Origin: TMP-86 sp964247385
Lineage (GTDB): Bacteria; Pseudomonadota; Gammaproteobacteria; Steroidobacterales; Steroidobacteraceae
Direction of reading: 5' to 3'
Length of the DNA stretch: 64,000 bases
NCBI GenBank assembly: GCA_964247385.1
Contig: CAXTUB010000002.1
Span: forward strand, 196,310 to 260,309
Shown: positions 49,707 through 58,448 of the stretch, piece by piece
Position numbering within the stretch: position 1 is the first letter of the stretch
Layout of the letters: the number at the start of each line of letters is the position of its first letter
Notes under the pieces: generated by a model
What the model was told of the DNA's origin: nothing
Database searches by the model: none
Seen by the model: only the letters and a program-made list of their open reading frames with translations
Program-made: the position numbers and the translations under genes

Positions 49707-51402
49707 ATTTGCGGCGCGCGCCCGAACGGCGCGCAGCGGCACTTTGCCCGGCGTACCCCAACATCTCGCGTGCGTGAGCCCGCGCCTGTTCGCTGAGTGT
49801 GACTCCGCCCAACATTCGCGCGATCTCCTCCACTCGCTCGGCTTCACGAATGCGCTCGATTTGAAGCCTCGTGGTAGCGCCGGCGTGAAGTTTGGCGACG
49901 CGAAAATGCGTATCGGCCTGGCTTGCGACCTGGGGCAAATGAGTGACGCAAAGAATTTGCGATCGCTGCGCAAGAACCGCAAGCTGCCGGCCCACCATCT
50001 CCGCGACCGCACCGCCGACCCCCGCATCGACTTCGTCGAACACTCTGCACACTTCGGAAGAATCGGCAGCGCCTGCGACCTGAATCGCGAGGCTGATGCG
50101 CGACAGCTCCCCGCCCGAAGCGATCCGCGCGAGCGGCTTGAGCTCGAGGCCCGGATTGGCGCTGACGAGAAACTCGACGTCGTCGGCGCCATGCGCGGAA
50201 AATTCTTGACTGCGCTCGGCGACGACGATGTCGAAACGGCCGCCGCGCATCCCAAGCTCTTGCATCAAGGCGCTGACCTTCGCGCTGAGGCCCTGCGCTG
50301 CGGCTCGGCGGGCGGCGCCGAGCCTCGATGCGGCCTCGCGATATGCGCTCGCGGCCGCTTCATATTTTTCTTGCAGTCCTGCAAGCGCAACGTCCGCTGA
50401 TTCGACCGCGTTGAGCTCAGCGCCGAGCGCTTGCGCGTGCCGCGCCAGATCAAGAGCATCCACTCGATGCTTGCGCGCCAGCGCTTCGATGGCCGCTGCG
50501 CGCCGCTCGATGTCATCGACCTTGGCGGGATCGACGTCGAGCGCCTGCAGATAGGCGGCCAGCCCATCAGCGGCCTCGCGCGCGCCGATGCGAGCGTCCT
50601 CTAGCAGCGCCGCGATGCGCGCAAGCTCGGCATCGGAATCGACGAACGAGCGCACCGCGGTCGATCCGCGCGCCAGAAGATCATGTGCATTGGCGCCTTC
50701 GGCGGCATCGACGCTTTGCAACGCGCTCGAAGCGGCGGCGGCCAGCTTGCCGCGATTCGCGATCCGCTTGCGATCGTCCAAGAGCGCCATGACCGCATCG
50801 TGCGTGCCGATCGCCGCAAGCTCTTGCACCGCCGCGCGCAGCTCGGTCAATTTCGATGTGCGCGAGGCGGCGGCAAGCGCGAGATCATCTCGCGCCGTGC
50901 GGCTTGCACGCCATTCCTCGAACGCACTCGTGACTTCGGCGAGCAAGGCGGCTGATACCCCGTGCGCATCCAGAAGCGCTCGCTGTGCACGCGGGTCGAC
51001 GAGTCGCTGAAATTCCTGCTGGCCGTGGATCTCGATCAGCAAATCCGCCACCTCGCGCAACGCCTGCAGCGGCACGAGCTGCGCATTGACAAAGGCGCGC
51101 GACCGGCCGTCGGCGCCGATGCTTCGGCGCAGAATGATCTCCCCCTGATGATCGATGTCGTGCGCGGCGAGCCATGCGGCCGCGGCGGGAGTCGCAGCGA
51201 ATTCCGCGGTCACCTCTGCGCGCTGCGCGTCTCGACGCAGCAAATCGCCCGACGAGCGGGCTCCCGCAATCAGCAGCAATGCGTCGACCAACATGGACTT
51301 GCCCGCGCCGGTCTCGCCGGTCAACACGGTCAGGCCAGCGGCAAGCTCGAGCTCGGCCTGCTCGATGAGAGCGAAATCGCGCACGAGCAGTGATCTCAGC
51401 AT
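49699..51402 (-). CDS. recN: DNA repair protein RecN
   Basis: 567 residues, SMC-like. N-terminal Walker A LTGETGAGKSML, long coiled coils (about 150-350), signature LARIASGGELSRISLAIQ and Walker B VFDEVDAGVGG. Works with RecA at double-strand breaks. It starts six bases after nadK ends, so the two are one transcript. The C-terminal residues are Arg-rich. Confidence 0.96.
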   Translation of the reverse strand: MLRSLLVRDFALIEQAELELAAGLTVLTGETGAGKSMLVDALLLIAGARSSGDLLRRDAQRAEVTAEFAATPAAAAWLAAHDIDHQGEIILRRSIGADGRSRAFVNAQLVPLQALREVADLLIEIHGQQEFQRLVDPRAQRALLDAHGVSAALLAEVTSAFEEWRASRTARDDLALAAASRTSKLTELRAAVQELAAIGTHDAVMALLDDRKRIANRGKLAAAASSALQSVDAAEGANAHDLLARGSTAVRSFVDSDAELARIAALLEDARIGAREAADGLAAYLQALDVDPAKVDDIERRAAAIEALARKHRVDALDLARHAQALGAELNAVESADVALAGLQEKYEAAASAYREAASRLGAARRAAAQGLSAKVSALMQELGMRGGRFDIVVAERSQEFSAHGADDVEFLVSANPGLELKPLARIASGGELSRISLAIQVAGAADSSEVCRVFDEVDAGVGGAVAEMVGRQLAVLAQRSQILCVTHLPQVASQADTHFRVAKLHAGATTRLQIERIREAERVEEIARMLGGVTLSEQARAHAREMLGYAGQSAAARRSGARRKSI

Positions 51403-51408
51403 GCGATT

Positions 51409-52302
51409 CTAATTTTCCGAAGCCTCATACCCGCCGCGGCCCCAGTGAAGCTTGGAGCGCAGAACGCGGTAGTAGTCGTAGCCGGAAGGGTGCAAAAGCA
51501 CGATGCGCTCAGCGGCTTTCTCGACGAACAAGCGGCCGCGCGTATCCATTTCACCTAAGGTTTCGCCGTCGCAGGCAACCTGAGCTTGCGCGCCGGTGCG
51601 CTCGGTCAATTGAATCATCAGACGGCTCTGCGCACTGACGATGACGGGACGGTCGCTCAACGTGTGCGGACACACGGGCGCGAGTACCCACACGTCGAGC
51701 GCAGGCTCGACGATTGGGCCGCCGCACGACAAGGCATACGCGGTTGATCCAGTCGCGGTCGCAACGACCAAGCCGTCGCCGCCGTGCGCGTTGACGAGGC
51801 CGCCATCAATGTGCGTCTCGAAATCGATCATGCGGCCGGTTTCCACTTTTTGAATCACCACATCGTTGAGCGCGCGGGCCGAGCGCGGCGGCGCATCGGG
51901 CTGCTCGAGGTGGGCTCTCAACATCGAGCGATGATCTTCTGAAAAGCGGCCCTCGAGCACGAGATCGACGTCCTCCAACATCGAGCGCGCGCCAATGTCC
52001 GTCAAGAAGCCGAGCCGGCCGCGGTTGACGCCGAGTAGTGGCACGTCATGCCCGGCAACCAGACGGCTCGCATGCAAAACCGTGCCGTCGCCGCCAATAG
52101 CAATGACCAGCTGGACCGCAGCGATGTCCGCCAACGCATCCATGTGCAATCCGGATGAGTTGAACAGCTCGAGCGCCGAGCTTTCCGCCGCAAGACGCAC
52201 CGAGCGCTTGATGAGATGCCCGGCCAGACTCAACATGCATTCGCTGACGCGCGCATCGGCGGTATTGCCGATCAATGCGATGTTCGAAAATGTCGGGTTC
52301 AT
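51409..52302 (-). CDS. nadK: NAD kinase
   Basis: 297 residues. Phosphorylates NAD+ to NADP+ with ATP. The GGDG motif (VIAIGGDGTVL), GRLGFLTD, the ALND site (ALNE in many) and GDGLVVATATGSTAYALS are present. Paired with recN and divergent from hrcA, as is common in this class. Confidence 0.95.
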   Translation of the reverse strand: MNPTFSNIALIGNTADARVSECMLSLAGHLIKRSVRLAAESSALELFNSSGLHMDALADIAAVQLVIAIGGDGTVLHASRLVAGHDVPLLGVNRGRLGFLTDIGARSMLEDVDLVLEGRFSEDHRSMLRAHLEQPDAPPRSARALNDVVIQKVETGRMIDFETHIDGGLVNAHGGDGLVVATATGSTAYALSCGGPIVEPALDVWVLAPVCPHTLSDRPVIVSAQSRLMIQLTERTGAQAQVACDGETLGEMDTRGRLFVEKAAERIVLLHPSGYDYYRVLRSKLHWGRGGYEASEN

Positions 52303-52425
52303 ACAGCCTCGAGCAGTCGCACGGGGTTCGACACTAGCATGCCGGTTGCAAATGCGTCACGGAGTGCGCAGGAGCTTTGCTCGACCACGTGTCTGCGGGC
52401 GGACATGCGGACCGGCGCGATAGGT

Positions 52426-52433
52426 TTTAATAT
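52426..52433 (+). promoter_or_regulatory. Possible hrcA -10 box
   Basis: Overlapping hexamers TTTAAT (52426-52431, 5 of 6) and TAATAT (52428-52433) end eight and six bases before the hrcA ATG. No Shine-Dalgarno in between. No CIRCE inverted repeat or sigma-32 boxes are visible in this gap. Confidence 0.4.
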
Positions 52434-52439
52434 GCGCCC

Positions 52440-53531
52440 ATGCCACCCATCAAGGAGCGAGGATCCACAGACCATTCGAGCGATGAAGGCTTGAGCGCGC
52501 GAGCGCAGCTTTTGCTCAAGGCGCTCGTGGAGAGCTACATTCGCGGCGGTCAGCCGGTGGGCTCACGCACGCTTGCACGCGATCTCGGATTGACCTTGTC
52601 GTCGGCCACGATTCGAAACGTCATGTCCGATCTGGAAGCGCTCGGATTCGTCTCTTCGCCGCACACGTCCGCGGGCCGAATTCCCACCGAGAAAGGCTAT
52701 CGGATGTTCGTCGATACGCTCTTGAAGCTAAAGCCGCTGGATGCCGCTGAAATCGAAGAGATCGAGCGGCGGCTCGCCGCCGACTCGCAGTCAGGCCAGT
52801 CCCTCGTGCAGATCGCCTCGAAAATGCTTTCCAACGTGACGCAAATGGCGGGAGTGGTCACGCTGCCGAAGGCGCAACATGTTTCTCTCGTGCAAATTGA
52901 GTTCATGACTCTATCCGATCATCGGGTGCTCGCCATCATGGTCATGAACAACGGCGAGGTGCAGAACCGGGTGGTGCACCTGGAGCGTGCCTACGGGTCC
53001 GAAGAGTTGAAAAGAGCGGCGAATTACCTGAACGAAGTGGTGGGCGGGCGCTCGCTGCGCGATGTCCGGGCACATATCGTCAGTCAATTGCACGAGACGC
53101 GTCAGAGCCTGAACCAGCTCATGCTCGATGCGATTCAAGTTGCGCAAAAGGTGTTCGAGCAGCCGCAGGAATCATCGGTCGAGTACGTGATCGCCGGCGA
53201 AACCAATCTCATGAGCTTCGCGGAGCTTTCGAACGTGGAACGCCTGCGCCGTTTGTTCGAGGCGTTCAACGAGAAGCGCGACATCCTGCATTTGCTGGAC
53301 CATTGCCTCCGCGCCGATGGGATACAGATTTTCATCGGCCAGGAGTCCGGTTATCAGATTTTGGATGACATGAGCGTGGTGACGGCCCCGTATACCATCG
53401 ACAGTCAGGTCGTCGGCGTTTTGGGCGTCATTGGCCCCACGCGCATGGCTTACGAGCGCGTCATTCCGATCGTGGATTTGACCGCGAAGCTGCTTGGCGC
53501 TGCGTTGAATTCGCGTAAATCGGGCCCATGA
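52440..53531 (+). CDS. hrcA: Heat-inducible transcription repressor HrcA
   Basis: 363 residues. N-terminal winged helix (LLKALVESYIRGGQPVGSRTLAR, SSATIRNVMSDLEALGFVSSPHTSAGRIPTEKGYR) followed by a GAF-like and dimerisation region ending GVIGPTRMAYERVIPIVD. HrcA binds CIRCE sites, typically at groESL, and needs GroEL. It heads the grpE-dnaK-dnaJ cluster. Confidence 0.96.
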   Translation: MPPIKERGSTDHSSDEGLSARAQLLLKALVESYIRGGQPVGSRTLARDLGLTLSSATIRNVMSDLEALGFVSSPHTSAGRIPTEKGYRMFVDTLLKLKPLDAAEIEEIERRLAADSQSGQSLVQIASKMLSNVTQMAGVVTLPKAQHVSLVQIEFMTLSDHRVLAIMVMNNGEVQNRVVHLERAYGSEELKRAANYLNEVVGGRSLRDVRAHIVSQLHETRQSLNQLMLDAIQVAQKVFEQPQESSVEYVIAGETNLMSFAELSNVERLRRLFEAFNEKRDILHLLDHCLRADGIQIFIGQESGYQILDDMSVVTAPYTIDSQVVGVLGVIGPTRMAYERVIPIVDLTAKLLGAALNSRKSGP

Positions 53532-53587
53532 GCGGACCGGCGAGAGCAGCTTGGGCGGCGGTTTAACGACACGAGGAAAGTTTGGCC

Positions 53588-54145
53588 ATGAGTATGCAGG
53601 ACGAAGTCCGCAAGGACGATGAGGAAGGCGCCGAGCCCATGGATGCTGCGGCGCAGGGCGGCACGAATGGCGCGGCCGACGAGCGCGCCTTTCATTCTCA
53701 AACGCCGAATGCCAACGCGCGCGTGGACGAGTTCCGCGATCAGTATCTGCGGGCCGTCGCCGAGCTCGACAATTTTCGTAAGCGAGCCGCGCGCGAGCTG
53801 GAGCAAGCGCGGAAATTCGCGATCGAGCGTTTTGCCGGCGAGCTCGTCGGTGTGGCGGATGCCCTCGAAGCGGGAATCCAGGCCGGCGCCGACAATCCGG
53901 GCTCCGCGGTGCTGCAGGGCGCTCAAGCAACCTTACGGGAATTACATAAGGCGTTCGAGAAGGCCGGCATTTCCGTGATCGACCCCGCGCAGCAGGCATT
54001 CGATCCGAACTGGCACGAGGCCATGGTTGCGCAGCCCTCCGCGCAGGTAGCCCCGGGCACCGTAATGCAGGTCATTCAGAAAGGGTATTCAATCAACGGA
54101 CGTCTCTTGCGGCCGGCACGCGTCGTCGTGAGCAAGGCTTCATGA
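53588..54145 (+). CDS. grpE: Nucleotide exchange factor GrpE
   Basis: 185 residues. An acidic N-terminus, a long helix (about 45-100; YLRAVAELDNFRKRAARELEQ) and the beta domain with PNWHEAMVAQPS and GYSINGRLLRPARVVVSK. Speeds ADP release from DnaK. GAGGAAAG nine bases upstream supports ATG at 53588; a TTG at 53582 and another ATG at 53594 are in frame. Confidence 0.95.
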   Translation: MSMQDEVRKDDEEGAEPMDAAAQGGTNGAADERAFHSQTPNANARVDEFRDQYLRAVAELDNFRKRAARELEQARKFAIERFAGELVGVADALEAGIQAGADNPGSAVLQGAQATLRELHKAFEKAGISVIDPAQQAFDPNWHEAMVAQPSAQVAPGTVMQVIQKGYSINGRLLRPARVVVSKAS

Positions 54146-54231
54146 GTGGCGCCTCGTGAGTGCGAATTCCGCGCCGCGTCTCATGGAGACGCCAGCGGTC
54201 GTGAGTGGCTGCGGCGGTCCGAGCCGGCGGC

Positions 54232-54257
54232 GTTGAAAAGGCAGCTTGATCCCCCAT
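54232..54257 (+). promoter_or_regulatory. Sigma-32 heat-shock promoter of dnaK
   Basis: GTTGAAA (54232-54238), 13 bases, CCCCAT (54252-54257) followed by CATT. This matches the sigma-32 pattern CTTGAAA and CCCCAT-T with proper spacing, and lies 41 bases before the dnaK ATG. Confidence 0.7.
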
Positions 54258-54298
54258 CATTCGGGGCAGATTTTTGCACTTCGTTGAGGATTTGAACT

Positions 54299-56224
54299 AT
54301 GGCTAAAGTAATTGGTATCGACCTCGGCACGACGAATTCCTGTGTGGCCATCATGGAGGGCGGCAAGCCGAAGGTCATCGAAAATAGTGAAGGAGATCGC
54401 ACCACGCCATCCGTCGTGGCATTCACCAAAGATGACGAGGTCCTCGTCGGTCAGTCGGCGAAGCGCCAGGCTGTCACCAATCCGCAGAACACGTTGTTCG
54501 CGGTCAAGCGGCTCATCGGCCGCAAGTTCAACGACGAGGTCGTGAAGAAAGATATCGGCATGGTGCCCTACAAGATCGTCAAGTCCGACAACGGCGATGC
54601 GTGGGTGGAAGCTCAGGGCAAGAAGATGGCTCCGCCCGAAGTGTCGGCCCGTGTGCTCATGAAGATGAAGAAGACCGCCGAGGATTACCTTGGCGAAAAG
54701 GTCAGCGAGGCGGTCATTACCGTGCCCGCATATTTCAATGACTCGCAGCGTCAGGCTACGAAAGATGCCGGCCGCATTGCGGGCTTGAGCGTCAAGCGCA
54801 TCATCAACGAGCCCACTGCCGCAGCTTTGGCTTACGGGCTCGACAAAGGCGGGAAGGACCGCAAGATCGCCGTCTACGATTTGGGCGGCGGAACCTTCGA
54901 CGTGTCCATCATCGAGATCGCGGAAGTCGACGGTGAGCGCCAGTTCGAAGTGCTCTCGACCAACGGCGATACGTTCCTCGGCGGCGAGGACTTCGATCTG
55001 CGGATCATCAATTACCTTGCCGATGAGTTCAAGAAAGAGTCGGGCGTTGATGTGCGCAAAGATCCGCTCGCGCTGCAACGGCTGAAGGAATCGGCCGAGA
55101 AGGCAAAAATCGAGTTGTCCTCGAGTCAGCAGACCGAGATCAATTTGCCTTATATCACGGCCGATCAGAGCGGCCCTAAGCATCTCAACATCAAGTTGAC
55201 CCGGGCCAAGCTCGAATCGTTGGTGGAAGATCTCGTGCAGAGGACCATCGAGCCCTGCCGCATGGCCATGAAGGATGCCGGTCTTTCCATCAAGGACGTG
55301 AGTGAGGTCATTCTGGTCGGCGGCCAGACTCGCATGCCGATGGTGCAAAAAGCCGTCAAGGATTTTTTCGGCAAGGAGCCGCGCAAAGACGTCAACCCGG
55401 ATGAAGCAGTGGCCGTGGGCGCTGCCATTCAGGGCGGCGTGCTCGCGGGCGATGTGAAAGACGTTCTACTGCTCGACGTCACGCCGCTGTCGCTCGGCAT
55501 CGAGACTTTGGGCGGTGTCATGACGCGCGTCATCGAGAAGAACACCACGATTCCCACCAAAGCGTCGCAAACTTTCTCGACCGCGGACGACAATCAGACC
55601 GGCGTTACCATTCACGTGTTGCAGGGTGAACGCGAGCGCTCGGCCGACAACAAGTCGCTGGGCCGGTTCGACCTCACGGACATACCGCCGGCGCCGCGCG
55701 GCCTGCCGCAAATCGAGGTGTCATTCGACATCGATGCCAACGGTATTCTGAACGTGTCCGCCAAGGATGTGAAAACCGGCAAGGAGCAACGCATCGTCAT
55801 CAAGGCATCCAGCGGCCTTTCCGAGGCGGAGATCAAGCGCATGGTGTCGGATGCGGAGACGCACGCCGAGGAAGACAAGCGCTTTCGCGAGTTGGTCGCG
55901 GTGCGCAACAAGGCCGATGCCACGGCGCACTCCGTTGAGAAGTCGCTCAAAGAGCTGGGCGATCAGGTGTCGGACGACGATAAGAAACCGGTGCAGTCCG
56001 CACTCGAAGAGTTGCGCTCGGCGCTATCGGGAGATGACAAGGACGACATCGAGCGTAAGACCGAGGGCCTGGTGCAGGCGTCTTCCGCGGTATTGCAAAA
56101 GAGCTACGAGCAGCAAAGCGCAGGCGCGCAGTCTGCCCAAGCCGAGAGCCAGGGCGGTGCGAAGGATGACGTGCTGGATGCCGAGTTCGAGGAAGTGAAG
56201 GACGCGGATCGAAAAAAAGCCTGA
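54299..56224 (+). CDS. dnaK: Chaperone DnaK (Hsp70)
   Basis: 641 residues. KVIGIDLGTTNSCVAIMEG, the ATPase motifs KRIINEPTAAALAYGLDKG and YDLGGGTFDVSIIEI, the substrate domain (about 390-510) and the lid, ending in a linker rich in Gln and Ala with the final EEVKDADRKKA. Own sigma-32 promoter upstream. GAGG seven bases before the ATG. Confidence 0.98.
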   Translation: MAKVIGIDLGTTNSCVAIMEGGKPKVIENSEGDRTTPSVVAFTKDDEVLVGQSAKRQAVTNPQNTLFAVKRLIGRKFNDEVVKKDIGMVPYKIVKSDNGDAWVEAQGKKMAPPEVSARVLMKMKKTAEDYLGEKVSEAVITVPAYFNDSQRQATKDAGRIAGLSVKRIINEPTAAALAYGLDKGGKDRKIAVYDLGGGTFDVSIIEIAEVDGERQFEVLSTNGDTFLGGEDFDLRIINYLADEFKKESGVDVRKDPLALQRLKESAEKAKIELSSSQQTEINLPYITADQSGPKHLNIKLTRAKLESLVEDLVQRTIEPCRMAMKDAGLSIKDVSEVILVGGQTRMPMVQKAVKDFFGKEPRKDVNPDEAVAVGAAIQGGVLAGDVKDVLLLDVTPLSLGIETLGGVMTRVIEKNTTIPTKASQTFSTADDNQTGVTIHVLQGERERSADNKSLGRFDLTDIPPAPRGLPQIEVSFDIDANGILNVSAKDVKTGKEQRIVIKASSGLSEAEIKRMVSDAETHAEEDKRFRELVAVRNKADATAHSVEKSLKELGDQVSDDDKKPVQSALEELRSALSGDDKDDIERKTEGLVQASSAVLQKSYEQQSAGAQSAQAESQGGAKDDVLDAEFEEVKDADRKKA

Positions 56225-56254
56225 GGGCATTTGATCTTGGTCGAAGGATGCGGG

Positions 56255-56287
56255 CCGCCGGCGTGGAATGCCGGCGGTTTTCTTTTT
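56255..56287 (+). terminator. Rho-independent terminator between dnaK and dnaJ
   Basis: A perfect 8-bp stem CCGCCGGC/GCCGGCGG with loop GTGGAAT, followed by TTTTCTTTTT. It starts 31 bases after the dnaK stop and its T-run ends 13 bases before the dnaJ ATG. dnaJ would therefore depend on readthrough, which would keep DnaJ below DnaK. Confidence 0.9.
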
Positions 56288-56300
56288 CAAGTGGACGTGC

Positions 56301-57413
56301 ATGACGAAAACGGACTATTACGAGATCTTGGGCGTCGCCAACGATGCCAGCGAATCAGACATCAAGAAGGCGTATCGACGCCTGGCAATGAAATATCACC
56401 CGGATCGCAATCCGGGCGATCCTGATGCCGAAGCGCACTTCAAGGAAGTAAAAGAGGCTTGCGAAGTACTGCTCGATTCGCACAAGCGCGCCATCTACGA
56501 TCAGTTCGGCCACGAGGGCTTGAGCTCTCGCGGCGGCGGGTTTGATGCGAGCAGCGCATTCAGTGAAGTGTTTGGCGAGATGTTCGGCGACATCTTCGGC
56601 ACGCGGCGCGGCGGCGGCAATCAAGTGTTTCGCGGCGCTGATTTGCGCTACGAATTGCAGGTCGAGCTCGAGCAAGCGGTGTTTGGCACGGACCGTTCGA
56701 TTCGCGTGCCGACGCTCGGCGAATGCCAGAGTTGCCACGGGAGCGGCGCCGCCAAGGAGTCTGCGCCCAGGGTGTGCGACACCTGCAAGGGACAGGGCCA
56801 GGTCCGGGTACAGCAATCGATTTTCACGGTTCAGCAGCCGTGCCCGCGCTGCAAAGGACGCGGCAAGATCATTACGAATCCTTGTGACACTTGCTTGGGA
56901 CAGGGCCGAGTGCGCGAGGAGAAAACGCTGGCGGTCAATGTGCCGGCGGGCGTGGACACCGGCGATCGAATTCGCTTGACCGGACAGGGCGAGGCAGGCC
57001 GGAACGGCGGCCCGGCCGGCGACTTGTACGTCGAGATTCATGTGCGCAAGCACGAGATTTTCGAGCGCGAGGGGAGCCATTTGTCCTGCGAGGTGCCAAT
57101 CAGTTTTGCGACGGCGGCGCTTGGCGGCGCGGTGGATGTGCCCACGCTGAATACCGAAGTGCAATTGAAAATTCCGCCGGAGACTCAGTCGGGTAAAGTA
57201 TTCCGTCTGCGCGACAAGGGCGTCAAACCGGTGCGAGGCGGAGCCACCGGGGATTTGTTTTGCCGCGTGGTCATTGAAACTCCGGTGGGCTTGAATGCGG
57301 AGCAAAAGGAGCTCCTCAAGAAATTCGAGGGTTCGCTTGCTGAAGGCGAGCACAAGCCACGCGAGCGGAGTTTTTTTGACGGCGTGAAAAAGTTTTTCAC
57401 GGGAGCCGCGTGA
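56301..57413 (+). CDS. dnaJ: Co-chaperone DnaJ (Hsp40)
   Basis: 370 residues. J domain (1-70) with YHPDRN (HPD), a short Gly/Phe region, a zinc domain with four CxxCxGxG-type repeats (CQSCHGSG, CDTCKGQG, CPRCKGRG, CDTCLGQG) and the C-terminal substrate domains. Delivers clients to DnaK and stimulates its ATPase. ATG at 56301 is used; the frame opens at 56268 inside the terminator. Confidence 0.97.
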   Translation: MTKTDYYEILGVANDASESDIKKAYRRLAMKYHPDRNPGDPDAEAHFKEVKEACEVLLDSHKRAIYDQFGHEGLSSRGGGFDASSAFSEVFGEMFGDIFGTRRGGGNQVFRGADLRYELQVELEQAVFGTDRSIRVPTLGECQSCHGSGAAKESAPRVCDTCKGQGQVRVQQSIFTVQQPCPRCKGRGKIITNPCDTCLGQGRVREEKTLAVNVPAGVDTGDRIRLTGQGEAGRNGGPAGDLYVEIHVRKHEIFEREGSHLSCEVPISFATAALGGAVDVPTLNTEVQLKIPPETQSGKVFRLRDKGVKPVRGGATGDLFCRVVIETPVGLNAEQKELLKKFEGSLAEGEHKPRERSFFDGVKKFFTGAA

Positions 57414-57525
57414 GCGCTTTTGCGCTGAGGTATTGCGGGCGCCGCATGCGCGCAAGCCGCGCTGCAAACGCCAGGAACGTCTCGAACGTTGCAACTCGCA
57501 GCGCTCGCGCCGCGAGCACGTCGCG

Positions 57526-58281
57526 TTGATCTCCCTCGCCTTGTTTGGCGCGACCGGCAGAATGGGTCGGGCGGTAGCGGCCTTGGCCGATGCGGAAGGG
57601 GAATTCCAGCTCACCGGCGCGACCACCTCCGCGCACCATGCGAAGGTGGGACAGCGGATGACGGATCATCCGGCGGCGCCCCTTCTTCGGGCCGAGCCGC
57701 TGCAGTGTCTGGCGGGCGCGCAGGTTGCGATCGATTTCAGCTTGGCATCGGCGGTCGAAGCCAATGCGGCGGCCTGCGCACAGCGCTCGGTGCCGCTGGT
57801 TTTGTGTGTGACTGGGCTGGGCGAGCGCGAACAAGCCGCGGTCGATGCAGCCGCGGCCCGTATTGCCGTGCTTCAGACGGCGAATACGAGCGCCGGAGTG
57901 GCCGTCATGGCTTGGCTCACGGAAGCTGCCGCCGCAGCGCTTCCAGGTCACTTCGATGCGGCCGTGAGCGAGATTCATCATCGCGGCAAGCGTGATTCGC
58001 CATCCGGCACGGCCATCATGCTGACGCAAGCAATCGAGCGAGGGTGGGCGGACGGAACGCCACGCTCCTCGCCGCCGAGCGTGCAGAGCGTACGCGCCGG
58101 CGGCGCGGTGGGAACCCACACGGTGTTATTCGCTGGCATGGATGAGACCGTGGAGATCACGCATCGTGCCGCGAGTCGAGCCGCCTTCGCGCGCGGGGCA
58201 CTCACCGCCGCGCGCTGGTTGATTGGCAAGCCCGCGGGGACGTATTCCATGCGCGATGTGCTCGCGGTTGCCGCGCGTTGA
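57526..58281 (+). CDS. dapB: 4-hydroxy-tetrahydrodipicolinate reductase
   Basis: About 251 residues from TTG at 57526. Reduces the DapA product towards lysine and diaminopimelate with NAD(P)H. LALFGATGRMGRAV binds the cofactor; EIHHRGKRDSPSGTA carries the catalytic His pair and Lys; the C-terminal TYSMRDVL is typical. The start is uncertain because no strong ribosome site is near and the frame is open to 57433. CVTGL stands where most members have GTTG. Confidence 0.9.
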   Translation: MISLALFGATGRMGRAVAALADAEGEFQLTGATTSAHHAKVGQRMTDHPAAPLLRAEPLQCLAGAQVAIDFSLASAVEANAAACAQRSVPLVLCVTGLGEREQAAVDAAAARIAVLQTANTSAGVAVMAWLTEAAAAALPGHFDAAVSEIHHRGKRDSPSGTAIMLTQAIERGWADGTPRSSPPSVQSVRAGGAVGTHTVLFAGMDETVEITHRAASRAAFARGALTAARWLIGKPAGTYSMRDVLAVAAR

Positions 58282-58300
58282 GATTTGCGCGCACGGCGCG

Positions 58301-58329
58301 TGGACAGTATCGATGCGTGTCGATATCAT
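58301..58329 (+). promoter_or_regulatory. Sigma-70 promoter of carAB
   Basis: TGGACA (58301-58306, 5 of 6), 17 bases, TATCAT (58324-58329, 5 of 6). Transcription would start near 58336 and leave a leader of about 113 bases before the carA ATG. Confidence 0.65.
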
Positions 58330-58363
58330 CGGCACCCGGTAATCGTACGTAGAAACTCATAGG

Positions 58364-58395
58364 GCGGGAGTGCGTTCCACGAGAGCGGCTCCCGC
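58364..58395 (+). promoter_or_regulatory. Hairpin in the carAB leader
   Basis: GCGGGAG and CTCCCGC form a 7-bp stem around an 18-base loop, followed by only three T residues. A structured leader in a pyrimidine and arginine pathway operon could be regulatory, but the short T-run argues against a simple intrinsic terminator. Confidence 0.4.
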
Positions 58396-58448
58396 TTTGC
58401 GCATGTGGGCTTGGGGCTCGCATGCCTGGCAACCATCGAGGCACCGGC

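Noticed and set aside
52303..52439. Possible CIRCE element before hrcA
   Set aside because: No TTAGCACTC/GAGTGCTAA pair on either strand; only short GC-rich matches.
56355..57626. 423-codon minus-strand frame antisense to dnaJ
   Set aside because: Mirror frame of dnaJ zinc repeats and C-terminal domain; no independent features.
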